From contig CANTFL010001432.1 in the NCBI GenBank assembly GCA_947650285.1, positions 62,001 through 126,000 on the forward strand: a stretch of DNA of 64,000 nt, read 5' to 3'. Below the pieces are notes generated by a model. It worked only from the letters and a program-made list of their open reading frames with translations, searched no databases and was not told the origin of the DNA. The first letter of the stretch is position 1. Each line of letters begins with the position of its first letter. The DNA is from Hyaloperonospora brassicae. Lineage: Eukaryota; Oomycota; Peronosporomycetes; Peronosporales; Peronosporaceae. Both the position numbers and the translations under genes were made by a program. Shown here in pieces: positions 21,922 through 32,910 of the stretch.

Positions 21922-22884
21922 TCAGGACCACTGCCGTTGACGTCCGGACCCGTTGCCTAATTGCCAGACACCGGTCTGCTCGTAAGCTCTTCGTAAATCT
22001 TTTTTTTCGGCGTCGGTTGGCCAGTCATAGGGGCGATCAGTTGGTACGACCCATTTGTTTCCTAACAGTCCAGGATCAAGTAAATCGCGAAAAGCTTCAG
22101 TGTAGATACTATAATCTGGATGCGTCGAACGCAACCAGTCCCAACAAGCTTTGATGGCGCTCTGGTCCGCGGCTTTTTTCTTTTCCGCTCGCACAAGAGC
22201 GGCAAACAATCGAACGCGGTCTCCATCGAAATGAATTAGGAAAACTTCTGCTAGAGGTTTGTTCCCTGTGTGAGCCCCTGTCAGGAGTTCAGCGATACCG
22301 TGGTCAAATAGGTCATTGTCGCTTGATGGTTTGTTTCGCCTTAGCCACTGAAGAACGTCTATCGCGCTGCTCTTACTTTCACTCCAATGCGCAATCATTG
22401 CGTCTTGCACTGCTTTTAAACGGGGCCCTATCTCGCCCTTCAGCTTGATGCTCGCACGTACGAGCGCCTGGGCCATCACTTTATTCCCATACGTATCCGC
22501 TAGAGCACTACCCAGCGCTCCTTTAGGTGTCGCTTCTTCATTCGCTACTCGATCCCACTCACCTAAGCCTTGGACGTGTTCTTCGTTCTCCAGCTTTGTC
22601 AAAAATCGTTTGGCAGCTGCGGCTTTACGCCAGGTATTTTTCTGCTGTCTGATGAACTTGACCAACTCATCGACTCTAAGACAATCTTTTATAGCCAACA
22701 CCCTCTCTTCACGATTGCCGACTTCACCGGCTTTCATCATGCCGTTGACCAGGACGTCATTGCGATGCTCGGCAATGTCAGTCAAGTGAGCCAAAGGTGT
22801 GAACGGGTTGGACATACCCGAGACACTGGTGGTCGTGACGGCGCGAGCGACAGAAGGCAGGAGGATGAAGTGGCAGACGCGCAT
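21922..22884 (-). CDS. Candidate secreted effector, RxLR-like with EER motif
   Basis: 320 codons from the ATG at 22884. The frame is open to 23007, but this inner Met begins a typical oomycete signal peptide (MRVCHFILLPSVARAV..., residues about 1-22) and an Inr-like element lies 47 bases upstream, so I chose it. An EER at residues 59-61 (GNREER) stands where the second motif of RxLR effectors is expected. The canonical RxLR itself is absent, with HRND at about 40-43 in its place, as in many degenerate downy-mildew effectors. The rest is charged and helix-rich with regularly spaced Trp (for example around 82, 102, 160) and may hold WY-type folds. Such proteins are secreted and act inside plant cells. 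The frame is intact, unlike everything around it. The specific host target is unknown. Confidence 0.65.
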   Translation of the reverse strand: MRVCHFILLPSVARAVTTTSVSGMSNPFTPLAHLTDIAEHRNDVLVNGMMKAGEVGNREERVLAIKDCLRVDELVKFIRQQKNTWRKAAAAKRFLTKLENEEHVQGLGEWDRVANEEATPKGALGSALADTYGNKVMAQALVRASIKLKGEIGPRLKAVQDAMIAHWSESKSSAIDVLQWLRRNKPSSDNDLFDHGIAELLTGAHTGNKPLAEVFLIHFDGDRVRLFAALVRAEKKKAADQSAIKACWDWLRSTHPDYSIYTEAFRDLLDPGLLGNKWVVPTDRPYDWPTDAEKKDLRRAYEQTGVWQLGNGSGRQRQWS

Positions 22885-22930
22885 GCTAGCTGTTGTTTGA
22901 TCTGGATGTGGCAGTGACTTGGTGAATATC

Positions 22931-22937
22931 GGAATGA
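22931..22937 (-). promoter_or_regulatory. Oomycete Inr-like element of the effector gene
   Basis: TCATTCC on the minus strand matches the core of the oomycete initiator consensus (TCATTYY) and lies 47 bases before the chosen ATG. The flanking promoter region consensus that often follows is only weakly matched (GATATTCAC). Confidence 0.45.
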
Positions 22938-23007
22938 CGAAAACCCAGCCATGTGAAACTGTACAAATCCGTCCAGAGCAACTGGTTCGCACAGCACAAA
23001 ATCGCAT

Positions 23008-24849
23008 GCTGCCGGCTTTTTGTGCGTCGGTACCAGACTGCTGTCGACGCGTCCACGATGCCAGCGCCTATCCCATGACGCACTTCTGGTATCCCAACAC
23101 CTGATCGGTATAGTTGCTGGGTCGAATTTTTGATTGGCACTGGCTGGAGTAAGTTGCCTGTCGCGTAGCGCGTGCTTTTTATGTCGAATCTCAAAATGCG
23201 GATCAAAGTGATCGTAAAAGCTGAACGTCGATTTGGTGCTTAGCCTAATTTGATATCGGTGTGCATCTACTTGGACTACCTCCAACTCCTCCTTGCTGGC
23301 TCAGTCTGCTGTCTCGATCCTTTGAGCATCACCGGGACACTCCGCAGAGGGCACGTGAAATTGAGAATCCAGTTCGGGGTGCAGACAAGGCGCTAAAGTC
23401 GCGGAAATGCCGGGTACCACTCCGGTCATCCCCGATGGCCGCAGACGCACCGGGACGGGGCCGATAAATCACGTTCCAGGCGAGTTCGCTCCGTGGAACC
23501 GTATATCAGCGCGGCGACCGGTCCGGCAACTTAAGGGCAGACGTCCTCTCTACAACCTGAGCCCCACCAAAAGAACTTTCCACATAGCGAAAGGGAATCA
23601 TTTGTCCGGCTCTTCGAAGGTTCGCCGCTAGCCCATTGGACCCCCGAAGGCGCAAATTGGAAAGCACAGTTGATCCCCTCCTAGCTAGTCCTCTATTAGC
23701 TAATAACCCCTTGTAGTTATTAAACGTTTTCGGCCCGACGTTGGGCAAGAGAGGTAGATAACGTGACTAGCCAACCCCTCCTACCCAACATCCTTTACAA
23801 CCTCTAATTTTCTCACCTGACCAACTGTATTAGCTAAAAATATGGATCTACTGTAGTGTGCGGATCATCGATGTCATGCAGGAGCGACAAAAAAGTTGTA
23901 GACTTGGATTTTAATGTCGCGTACATGATCGCTTTGTGTTTTGTGAGCAAAGGCGGCGCTGACAATCGGAAGCAACATTGACGACTGTAACGTCGCAGTC
24001 TTGCGCTTGTAAGGTCACCCGAAGCCAGCCACAAGGAGCGAACTCATTCATTTGTGTGTCTCCATTTTTCGTATCGACACCCAATCGCACGAGAGAGGGC
24101 TAGGGACGATCGATGTCCATGTCCGCCGCACAGACTATTACAGACAGACCACTCGCGGTTGCATGTGCTCGACACAAAGCCTGACAACACGTTCGACGAC
24201 GGTACTTCGATTTTGCAATGCGCTTTACTGGTTCGACGCGTTGATGCATGTAAAGTGAAGATCACTACAGCTGACGCTTCTGTGTGTGTGCGTACGATTC
24301 GCATATACGACTTCGAGCAGCCAGCTGCAGTTCAGCTTATGCGGCGCTCTGTAGCTATGAAGGCGTCCTATCGCAGTCACGCGACCAGCTTGAACTTAGA
24401 CCGTGTTGACGCCCCAACACAGCTCAAGATAGATCGTGGACCTTTCACGATTTGTCGCGAGGCTACAAAACAGAAATGTCTCTGGTCTTCCACGTACTTG
24501 TTTTGATGACGCGAAAAGACGACGACTGGGCGAGGTGCGTATTGTAAGCAAGTCGTTGCCCACTGAAGTGCGCGTCACGAGAGACACGTCAGTGGTTGTC
24601 CGCATCGACATGTACGCATACAGCGGCTGGGCAGCCGAAATTTGTCCGCAATCATGACGACAAGTTTTGGCTCTGCCTCTCGGACCAAAAACGATGGGCA
24701 AAAGCCGGACTTACTGCACACGTGTCTCTGCCGATCAACTTTCAACCTGAGGACTTGACAAGATAAACGTATTTGAATCACTTCTGGTAATGGAGTACGC
24801 CATAAAGCCGCTACAACGGGAAACGTCCTTTCGTACGTCCTCTCCTCGT
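23008..24849. other. GC-richer unassigned stretch
   Basis: Balanced composition with several ORFs of 60-150 codons on both strands (for example 24054-24506 plus, 22782-23285 minus). None has a recognisable domain or signal peptide, and they overlap each other on opposite strands. It may contain a decayed gene or transposon. Confidence 0.35.
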
Positions 24850-27142
24850 CAACGTCGCCCCTCTATCCGAGCGGCAGCTCGATCAAATAACGCGCGGGAC
24901 CGCTTAGCAGCTGCGGACATCTCTGTTGTGCTTATGGTAGTAACACCTTACCCACGAGTGACAGCTCTCCCGCCATGGCGGGGTCTTTGCCCCCGCCCTC
25001 CTTCGACATAGTCACCAACACGTCCGTCAAGTTGACGATCGTCACGGCCTTTTCGCCGTGCTTGCTTGTTCATGGCTGGAGAAAGCAAAGCCGTCACCAT
25101 GGCGCAGTCAGAAGCCACTTCACCTTTAGGCGTAGCTCCATCCGGGACATGCAAACGCACTTCATTCGCCTCGATGACTTTATGTCAGGGCTAGAAGTGT
25201 GCAACTTACTGCGGGCAAATGCGTGTGCAATCTTGGTACTCTCCTCCATCACTGACCCCACTAATAGAGTATGGATAAAGGGAAACAATGGCTACGCACT
25301 CACAAACAACTTGTTTACTGGAGGGAAACTTTTGGACTGAGTCTACTCAATGCATGTCTTCATGTCAGGAGGAATCTTCTACGAAATACCTTCCAGATAA
25401 ACCTTCCCTGTAAAAGGTATTGTCAACCGCCACCCTTTACTTCATTGTCCACCGTTGACTTGCATCCAGTTTCCAACACCCACCTCGCTCGAATTGAGAC
25501 GACATGAGCGGTGCCCATAGCTGTCCAAGCAAATACCATTGCAATACCCAGAAACTGTTGGTCAAAGATGCGGCCACAAAGAATCCTGAACCCAAGATGG
25601 GGCAGTCAAGACATCAAGGTGCAAGCTCCGTAGTAAGAAACATCACTCACAATGTGCAGGCACGTTCGCCAACGTAGTTTGGCAGCTTCTCAGGCGTGAC
25701 GAGAAGCCAGTCAATCTCGTTTAACACTTCCTTTGCGGCATTTGTACCGCAGTCGATGGTCGTTGAAAATTCAGAAAGTGCTCAGGCTGCTGACACCCAA
25801 GAGGCTGGCAGTCGATTTGCCGGCCTCCTGTATGTCAGCAGCCTGAGCACTCTCTGCATCTTCAACGACCTCAACAGCAAGCTTGCAAGATACCTTTCCA
25901 CGTGCTTCTCGAAATGCGGACACCACTCTCGCGACAGCACTGCTTCACTAGTGCCAACATCGCTTCGCCTGCCAGACCCAGAGATTCTGGCGCTGTTTCC
26001 GACTGCTCCAGGTCTGTTTTCTCGCGGGCTTCGGCACAAGATGTCATCTTGTTGCCACCAGCTTTCCTGGCAAGCCATATAGACCGATAGACGCAAGACC
26101 TACATTCGATCCAGCAAATGCTGCATCGATCATGTCGGGTGCATTTGCTCTGGAAATGAAACGAACAGGAGACAGATCAACAGGCGCATCCCTTTAGTGG
26201 TAGACAAAGCCGTTGTTTTGAGATGGATTTAATAGCTCCAATAAAAACAGCTGGTGGCCGATCACCTTGATACCCATCTCTAAGCCAGCCAATGTCGTCA
26301 ATCATGATCAGCGGATTCGAGCTTCGGGCATACCTTAAGCGCTGGATAACTTCCCAAGCATATCATCAACGTACCAGCAACGGCGATCTCGGCATCTTCA
26401 CAAAGACCACCGACTGAGGAATAACGCACATGCGATGCCTGTGATTGTTCAACAGCGTGTTCATCTTCACCTTTTCCCTCAATGTAGCCACAATCTCGTT
26501 CGAGTACGCTCGGACTGGTATACTCTTGAAGCCGATGGGTGGATTCTCCAATGCACTAACCTTCACTCGGAGTAGAGGACCTTCGACTCGAGTGTTATCA
26601 TTGCAATCCGACGTTCTGACGCCACCCACACTTGCACTGAATTTGTAGGGGGACTGATGACAGGAGATCGTCAATGCCGACAAAGCTCCCGATGTGGTGC
26701 ATCAGGACCAGGTCTACCCTTGCACTGTCTTTCGACAGATCTCTGCTGAACTGCTTGAGGAACGCCTCAACGCACTGGTGTCCACCCTCTTTGAGAGCAA
26801 AGAGAGTCCGCGTAACTCCCAATTTCGTCATTATCATGGGCAACGCGATGCCTGGAAATAGGACGACGAGCCGGTAGGGCCAGGAACATGCGGGTAGATT
26901 AAGACATGGTCTACTTCGCTGACCGTCACCGGATCGTTGGTCCAAAATAATGCAATGTCATCCGCTTGTTTTTGTTGACATCATCCTCGTGACGAACTTG
27001 TCGTTCATGTCGCTATCGTCCATCGACTCCAACGTGCTATGACTGTCACGATAACGACGTGCAGAGGGACTGCACTACACAGCCGATGAGCGAGCGCGTG
27101 CGTGGACCGTAACGTCGTGGACGAGGACATGCGGCGCGACAT
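24850..27142 (-). pseudogene. Lon protease pseudogene, mitochondrial type, copy 1
   Basis: Minus-strand fragments follow Lon order. A possible mitochondrial presequence starts at ATG 27142 (MSRRMSSSTTLRS). The N-terminal Lon domain is near 26890-26620 (RLVVLFPGIALPM) and its later part near 26500-26430 (SNEIVATLREKVKMNTLL). The AAA+ part follows: SVGGLSDDAEI, then Walker B NPLIMIDDIG (about 26320-26282) and DAPVDLSPVRFIS (about 26200-26150). CCRESGVR is near 25930, FAWTAMG near 25530, SVMEESTKIAHAFAR near 25280-25230. The protease domain is PDGATPKGE...CAMVTALLS near 25155-25085 and ELSLVGKV near 24960. The middle, including the Walker A P-loop, is missing, and the position of the catalytic Ser reads Ala. 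Many stops and frameshifts. Lon normally degrades damaged matrix proteins; this copy cannot. Confidence 0.8.
25758..25870. repeat. Imperfect inverted duplication inside the Lon pseudogene
   Basis: GGTCGTTGAA...AGTGCTCAGGCTGCTGACA (from 25758) recurs in reverse complement ending at 25870. The arms are about 50 bases with several mismatches and a central spacer of a few bases. The second Lon copy has it too (around 61740-61852), so it predates the duplication. Confidence 0.75.
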
Positions 27143-28379
27143 TTGTGAACGTCTCTACCAATCTTATTGATATCAATCGCAGGCGATCTGAGGTATATAA
27201 TGCCGGTACAACACGATGCAGTTTGGCATCGTTGTAATTAAAAAATTTGCAAGTGCATTTTGAGGGGTGTGCGCAACGGTGGATCGTCAAAGTCGGAGAC
27301 AGACTTTTTTTTAACGAATGTTCTGGTGCCGACTCAAAGGTGTGGAAAGACGATGGTGGGGTGGGGGCGATCGTTGTTCTCAGATTATATATAATGTAAA
27401 TAAACTATATACTTTTATAGAAATTTGAGATTACATTATAAATATATATATCTAAGGGAAAGCTCTACATTTATGCAAAATAATGTTCAGCACAATTTCT
27501 AAACCTTTTGATCTATAAAAAATAAAAAAATAGGCTTTTTTCCTTTATGATTGAGAGGTCCTGCGAGAAGTAGGATGTAGATTATCAACGTTTCATCTAC
27601 CTTTATGTTCGTAAGAAACAACTGGAACAGATATCATAACAGAAGTTTGCCTATTCAACCAAATCGATATTGGCATGTATCCATGCGGATATGCCATCAG
27701 TGGATAATTTGTATGTAGATGTAGTAAAAAAAATCTATTCATACTTCAAATCATGGATTACGTGAGCTAGTGTATTGATCAAGGAAGGGCAAAATACAGG
27801 AATCACTTTAGCGACCGGTTACATATTGATATCACGATCTTGCCCTTGGAATAGATAGCGACTATGCAGCGATTCTGAGCTAATCTGTTGTATTGAATTT
27901 GAATTATACGAATACAGCTGTCGCTCATTAGACTACCGTATTTAGACTTCTATTAGCCTCCACTGTATGTACGCGTATATATAGATTCCCGTTGCCTAAT
28001 CGTCAATCATATATGAGTACGTACATTATTTTTCGGTACATGTTCGGTAGCCAAATCATCCATCAGGCAAATCATGGTTTCGATTATACATCACTGAACC
28101 ATGCACCATAGGGTTGGTCGATGAAGCATAAGTATCGCTACGCATGAAGGCTTGAACTCACGTGCGATTACACGAGATGCAATCAGTCGAAGCATCATGA
28201 CGCATTTACTACTTTATACATCATAAATCTAGGGTGTATACAAAACATAAAATGTTGCTCCAATACTAAGTCTCCTCATATCCAAATCTGTTGAAGAGAC
28301 AACTGTAGTAAATTTTAAATGGTTATTCAAAGGAATCTGATGTTGACGAACCGTCGCACGTGAAAGGACGAGGAATATA
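27143..28379. other. Intergenic, AT-rich
   Basis: No ORF or repeat recognised. A short imperfect AT palindrome lies around 27380-27460. Confidence 0.5.
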
Positions 28380-28655
28380 TGTTGTAAAAGGATCACCTCG
28401 GCATGAATTTTAAACGTACGACTATACGATTAGTAATGCGCGACCAGACGTTTAGTAATGCGCGATGTGGCGATTACTAATGCGCGATTATACGATTACT
28501 AGTGCGCGATTATACGATTAGTAATGCGCGATATAGCGATTAAAAACGTGTAGTCGAAGAATCCAGTAGGCTTAGAGTAGCAACAGACTTTGTGAACTAA
28601 GAACCTAAATATCTTCACTTTGCACTTTGCATCCAACCACTCAAGCGCAATTACA
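28380..28655 (+). repeat. Copia A 5' LTR with five 22-bp tandem units
   Basis: TGTTGTAAAAGG...TTACA. The upstream half holds five imperfect 22-base units around the core TAGTAATGCGCGAT. The 3' LTR has four units, which accounts exactly for the 22-bp length difference. Confidence 0.92.
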
Positions 28656-28658
28656 ACA

Positions 28659-28670
28659 GGTTATGAGCCC
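28659..28670 (+). promoter_or_regulatory. Copia A primer binding site (half-tRNA type)
   Basis: GGTTATGAGCCC complements the anticodon stem-loop of initiator Met tRNA, as in Drosophila copia and yeast Ty5, where a half tRNA is the primer. The likely gag ATG (28663-28665) is inside it. Confidence 0.75.
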
Positions 28671-29272
28671 AAGCTCCTTCGACTCTGCCACCGCCGCCAC
28701 CGACTTTAGCTACACAGCCAAGGACTCCAGCCCCTCCCGCATCAACAAGTTCGACGGAACCAACTTCCACGCGTGGAAATTCAAGATGCAGATGGTGCTC
28801 GAAGAACGTGACCTGTGGGAGGTTGTCAGCGGTGAAGTAAATCTCGAGCATTGCGTGAACGCGTTGTAATAAGCGACGTTCAAGAGGAAGTCCCGCAAGG
28901 CGATGGAGATCATCTGCCTCGCGATGGAAGACACCCAACTGCCGTTGGTCCGCTCGGCGAGTGGTGCGCACGATGTCTGGTCAAAGCTTAAAGACCACTT
29001 CGAGAAGAAGAGCCTTGCGGACAAGCTCTTTCTTCGTCGTCGTTTCTTCACAGCCATGAAGGAAGAAGGTGATGATGTGCTCGCGCATATCAACAACCTC
29101 AAGACGTTGGCGAGCAGCTCGACGCGGTCGGCGCTCCGGTCAGCGAGGACGACTTGGTGATCACGCTCCTCGGCAGCCTGAGCGAATCGTAGCAGCTCCT
29201 GATCACGGCGTTGGAATTGCGTTTCGACACCCTGACGTGGGAACTCGTGACGTCTCGGCTCCTCCTTAAGAC
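28663..29272 (+). pseudogene. gag: Copia A gag
   Basis: A Copia gag domain starting MSPSSFDSATAATDFS, with INKFDGTNFHAWKFKMQMVL typical of UBN2-type Copia gag. Two adjacent stops TAA TAA at 28867-28872, a one-base frameshift near 29110 and a TAG about 29190 interrupt it. After the first stops the reading resumes in the same frame (KAMEIICLAMED, VWSKLKDHFEKKSLADKL). Confidence 0.85.
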
Positions 29273-29735
29273 ATGAAGCGCAAGGAGCAAGGTGGCGCTG
29301 GAATCGCCGCAGGCCAAGCGTTCATGACGGGCGACAAGAAGCGCAGTGCGCGGCCAGTTAAGAAGACTGGCGCGTGCAACTACTGCGGCAAGATGGGTCA
29401 TTGGATCGCGGAGTGTCTCTCCCGTATCCATGACAATGCGGACCGGCGGCGTCCGCAGCGTGCGAATATGGCGCACAATCAAGATTTAGGTGACTTCCTG
29501 TTTGCGGTCGGCAAGGTGAGCTGCGACGACACCAAGAACCCGAGATGGCTCATCGACTCGGGCGCGACGCAGCACATGTCGTACTCGAAGTGCTTCATGG
29601 TCAACTACAAGACCATAGATCCAGTCGAAGTGCACCTCGCGGATGACGGTGTTGTGCAAGCGATCGGCAGCGGCGACATCGTGATGAAGATGAAGACTCC
29701 AAGTGGCGTCAAAAAGGGTGTACTCCGAATGTGTG
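29273..29735 (+). pseudogene. Copia A nucleocapsid zinc knuckle and protease
   Basis: CNYCGKMGHWIAEC is a CCHC knuckle (about 29378-29419). The aspartic protease motif WLIDSGATQHMS follows near 29549. The frame ends after GVLRM through a frameshift near 29735. Confidence 0.88.
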
Positions 29736-29739
29736 ACAC

Positions 29740-30573
29740 ATCCTCAAGCAGACGCGCAACTTGTTCTCGGTCGGCCGATTTACCAAGGATGCCGCGCCGA
29801 TGACATTCGACACCAGTGTCTGCCACGTCATCCTTAAGAGCCAGAAATGGAAGATCGGCGAGCGCGCGGGCAAGGGTCTCTTCAAGCTGTGCATGACGAC
29901 TGTACAAGCGGAAAGTGCGAGCGTCGCGAATGTGGCTGAAGCGCCGCAGATGAGCAAGTCGTACCTGTGGCACCTGCGACTAGGCCACATCGGCCACGGC
30001 GGACTCGACACCATTGTGAAGCAGAAACTCAGCGTCGACATTGATATTGCGTCGGTGAACAAGTGGGAGCTCTGCGGCGGATGCGCGCTCGGCAAGCAGA
30101 CGCGTGTGAGTTTCCAGTCGACTACATCCGAGCGTGCCAAGAACGTACTCGACATCGTACTTAGCGATGTATGCGGCCCGATGTCGACGTTCTCCGCCAA
30201 GCGCTACTTCGTGACGTTCATTGACGACGAGTCGCAACTCTATGTGGTGTTCCTGCTTCGCAGCAAGTCGGAAGTGCTGGACAAGTTCGTGCAGTTCGTC
30301 AAGTTCGCCAAGACTCAGACTGGAAGGCGTGTGAAGGTGCTCCGGAGCGACAACGGCGGCGAGTACGTATCCAACAAATTCGCCGCATTCTGCTGCAACG
30401 AGGGCATCTTGCAGCAGTTCACGCCTCCGTACACGCCGCAGCTTAACGGAGTAGCTGAGCGAATGAATCGGACGTTGGTCGAGAGTGCGCGGTGCATGAT
30501 CGAACACACGGGACTACCCAAGCGCTACTGGGGTGAAGCGGTGACGACGGCAGAGTTTCTGCGGAACCGATGA
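29740..30573 (+). pseudogene. Copia A integrase
   Basis: It contains the GAG-pre-integrase zinc region (HLRLGHIGHGG ... CGGCALGKQTR) and the DDE core: DVCGPMSTFSAKRYFVTFID, RSDNGGEY, NGVAERMNRTLVE. The frame is lost at 30573. Fragments of the following linker (LKVFGCLAYVHVP) lie in another frame to about 30700. Confidence 0.9.
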
Positions 30574-31117
30574 CCGACACTTGCGACTGGCAACGACAAA
30601 TCGCCACACGAAGCATGGACGCAGAAGAAGCCGTTATGGAAAACCTCAAGGTCTTTGGGTGTCTCGCGTATGTGCACGTACCAATAGAGAAGCGGTCGAA
30701 GCTCGACGTCAGGTCGGTGTTGTGTCGTTTTTGGGCTACTAGGACCATGAGAAAGCGTATCGGTTCGAGGAGCTGTCGAGCAGCCGGATCGTGGTGAGTC
30801 GCGACGCGCAGTTCATGGAAGACACGTTCGACAGTGGCAAGCGCGGCCAAGTCGGAAGCAGCACGACAGTCGAGATTGCAGATGTCGACGAAGCGACCGA
30901 CGGTGCAGACAGAGAAGACTACAGCAAATGAGACGAGGACGACGGCATGACTGAACAACCGGTGGTGCCAGTCTCTACGAACGAGCGACCGCAATCGCAA
31001 CAACGCCAGTCTTAGCGTCGCCAGCCCCAGCAGTCGCGGCAACCTAACGTCGAAAACCCACCGGGGTCCAAGCGTCATTCTCGGACGCACTCGCTCGAAC
31101 TTCTGTCGGAGCCACCT

Positions 31118-32910
31118 GTGGAGAAGCGCTACGGACGCGTGGGTCGTACAAGTGCAACAAGTTCGACGCCAGCACCAGCTTCAAGGTCATCGCTCGATGA
31201 TATGTCGGCGATACTCGCGTCGATTGAAGAAGAAGAAGAAGAAGAAGAATGCGCTCACGTCGTGTATTCAGTGGGGGATTTGCCGACGTCGTTCGAGTCG
31301 GCGATGGAATCCAGCGACGCAAGCAAGTGGATCGAAGCGTGCGACTCCGAGTTTGAGTCGCTTTGCAAGAACGAGACGTGGGAGCTCGTGCCATTGCCAC
31401 ATGGTCGCAAGGCCATCAGCAGCAAGTGGGTGTTCAAGGTAATGGAGACCGTCGAAGGCCTCATCGAGCGATACAAGGCGCGTCTCGTCGCAAAGGGTTT
31501 CCTGCAGAAGTACGGAGTGAACTTCGAAGAGACGTTTGCGCCAGTGGCCAAGTTCACGTCGATCCGGATCATCTTGAGCATCGCGGCCCGGTACAAGCTT
31601 GTGCTGCACCAGATGGATGTCAAGACGGCGTTCCTGAATGGTCTGCTCGAAGAATAGATCTACATGAAGCGACCTGAAGGATTTGTCGACCCCGAGAACC
31701 CCGACCTTGTGTGCAAGCTCAAGCGCGCGTTGTACGGTCTCAAGCAGTCGCCTTGCATGTGGAATCAGACCATCGACGAGTTTATGCGCAAGATCAGTTT
31801 CACCAAGTGCGAGATGGATCACTGCGTGTACGTCAAGCGTGACGACAAGGTAATGATATTTGTGGTGCTAAACGTCGACGACCTCATCCTCGCGTGCAAC
31901 GACATTGACCTGCTCGTAGCGACCAAGCGTGCGTTGAGTGAGCACTTTGAGATGTTCGACCTCGGTGAACTCAAGTACTGCCTCGGCATGGAAGTCGAGC
32001 GTGATGACAAGTCGGGCGACGTGTTGATGAAGCAAACCAAGCTCGTGCACTCGATCTGTACTAAATTCGGCATGCTAGACTGCAAGCCCGTGAAGACATC
32101 TCAAGACCCTGTACTGAAGTTGTTAAGACCATGTGCGAAGGTGGTTGCATGCATGACGACACCATGAAGGGTGTACCATATCGCAGTGCGGTCGGTGCTG
32201 TGATGTACCTAATGGTTGGCACTCGTCCAGATCTCGGCGCTGCCGTAGGCACACTGAGCCAGTTCGCCGCCGATCCGTGTCCGACGCATTGGAAAGCCCT
32301 CAAGCGCGTGCTCCGGTACCTGCAAGCGACTCCGACGCACGGCATTTATTTCTCCGGCTCCAGCGACGGTGAGTTGATCGGCTACTCGGACGCGTATTGG
32401 GCTGGCGACATTGAGACTCGACGCAGCACCAGCGGTTACGTGTTCGTGTTCAACGAAGGATGCATCAGCTGGCGCAGCAAGAAGCAGCGCACCGTGGCTC
32501 TCTCATCGACTGAAGCCGAGTACATGGCACTGTCCGAAGCAATTCAAGAAGCATTCTGGCTCAAGGCCTTCATGAGTGAACTCGGCGAAGAAGCGGGCGA
32601 CGGTTCTTTGACGGTGTTTGAAGACAATCAAGGCGCGATCGCTTTGGCCAAGAATCCGGAGTTCCACAAGCGCACCAAGCACATCGACATCCGCTACCAC
32701 TTTGTGCGCGAGAAGGTCAAGGACGGCCAAGTGGTGCTGGAGTACTGTCCAACGCAAGACATGCTCGCAGACATCATGACAAAGCCGATCGCCGCCACTC
32801 AGTTCGACGCGCTTCGCAATATTTTGGGCATTAAGGCACCACGGTCTGCCGAGGCGAGTGAGAGTGTTGTAAAAGGAACACCTCGGCATGAATTAGAAAC
32901 GTACGACTAG
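31118..32910 (+). pseudogene. Copia A reverse transcriptase and RNase H
   Basis: RT begins near 31300 (WIEACDSEFESLCKNETWELV) and runs through RYKARLVAKGF and QMDVKTAFLNGLLEE. A TAG at 31655-31657 precedes [12 protein letters not shown]. The active-site box is LNVDDLILA, with Asn in place of the usual Tyr of YVDD. A frameshift near 32110 precedes RNase H, which reads in the frame 32131-32910: DAYWAGDIETRRSTSGY, SSTEAEYMALSEA, EDNQGAIALA and KHIDIRYHFVRE. A GAA microsatellite (about 31226-31250) encodes poly-Glu upstream of RT. Confidence 0.92.

Noticed and set aside
24054..24506. 150-codon plus-strand ORF, with a vague kinase-like KPDN string
   Set aside because: No further kinase motifs and no Met-proximal signal; too weak to name.
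25696..26096. Overlapping 128- and 104-codon ORFs on opposite strands, identical in both Lon copies
   Set aside because: They lie inside the Lon pseudogene in wrong frames; identity reflects recent duplication, not coding constraint.
25262..27141. The 1.88-kb segment shared with 52453-62346 taken as a long Copia LTR, with 25262-27141 a solo LTR
   Set aside because: Lon protein similarity continues past 25262 into the protease domain in copy 1, and no target duplication flanks the segment. It is a Lon pseudogene; LTR capture remains only an alternative for copy 2.
28400..28560. Regularly spaced repeats in the Copia A LTR as a possible CRISPR array
   Set aside because: Units are directly adjacent without spacers and lie in a eukaryotic LTR.
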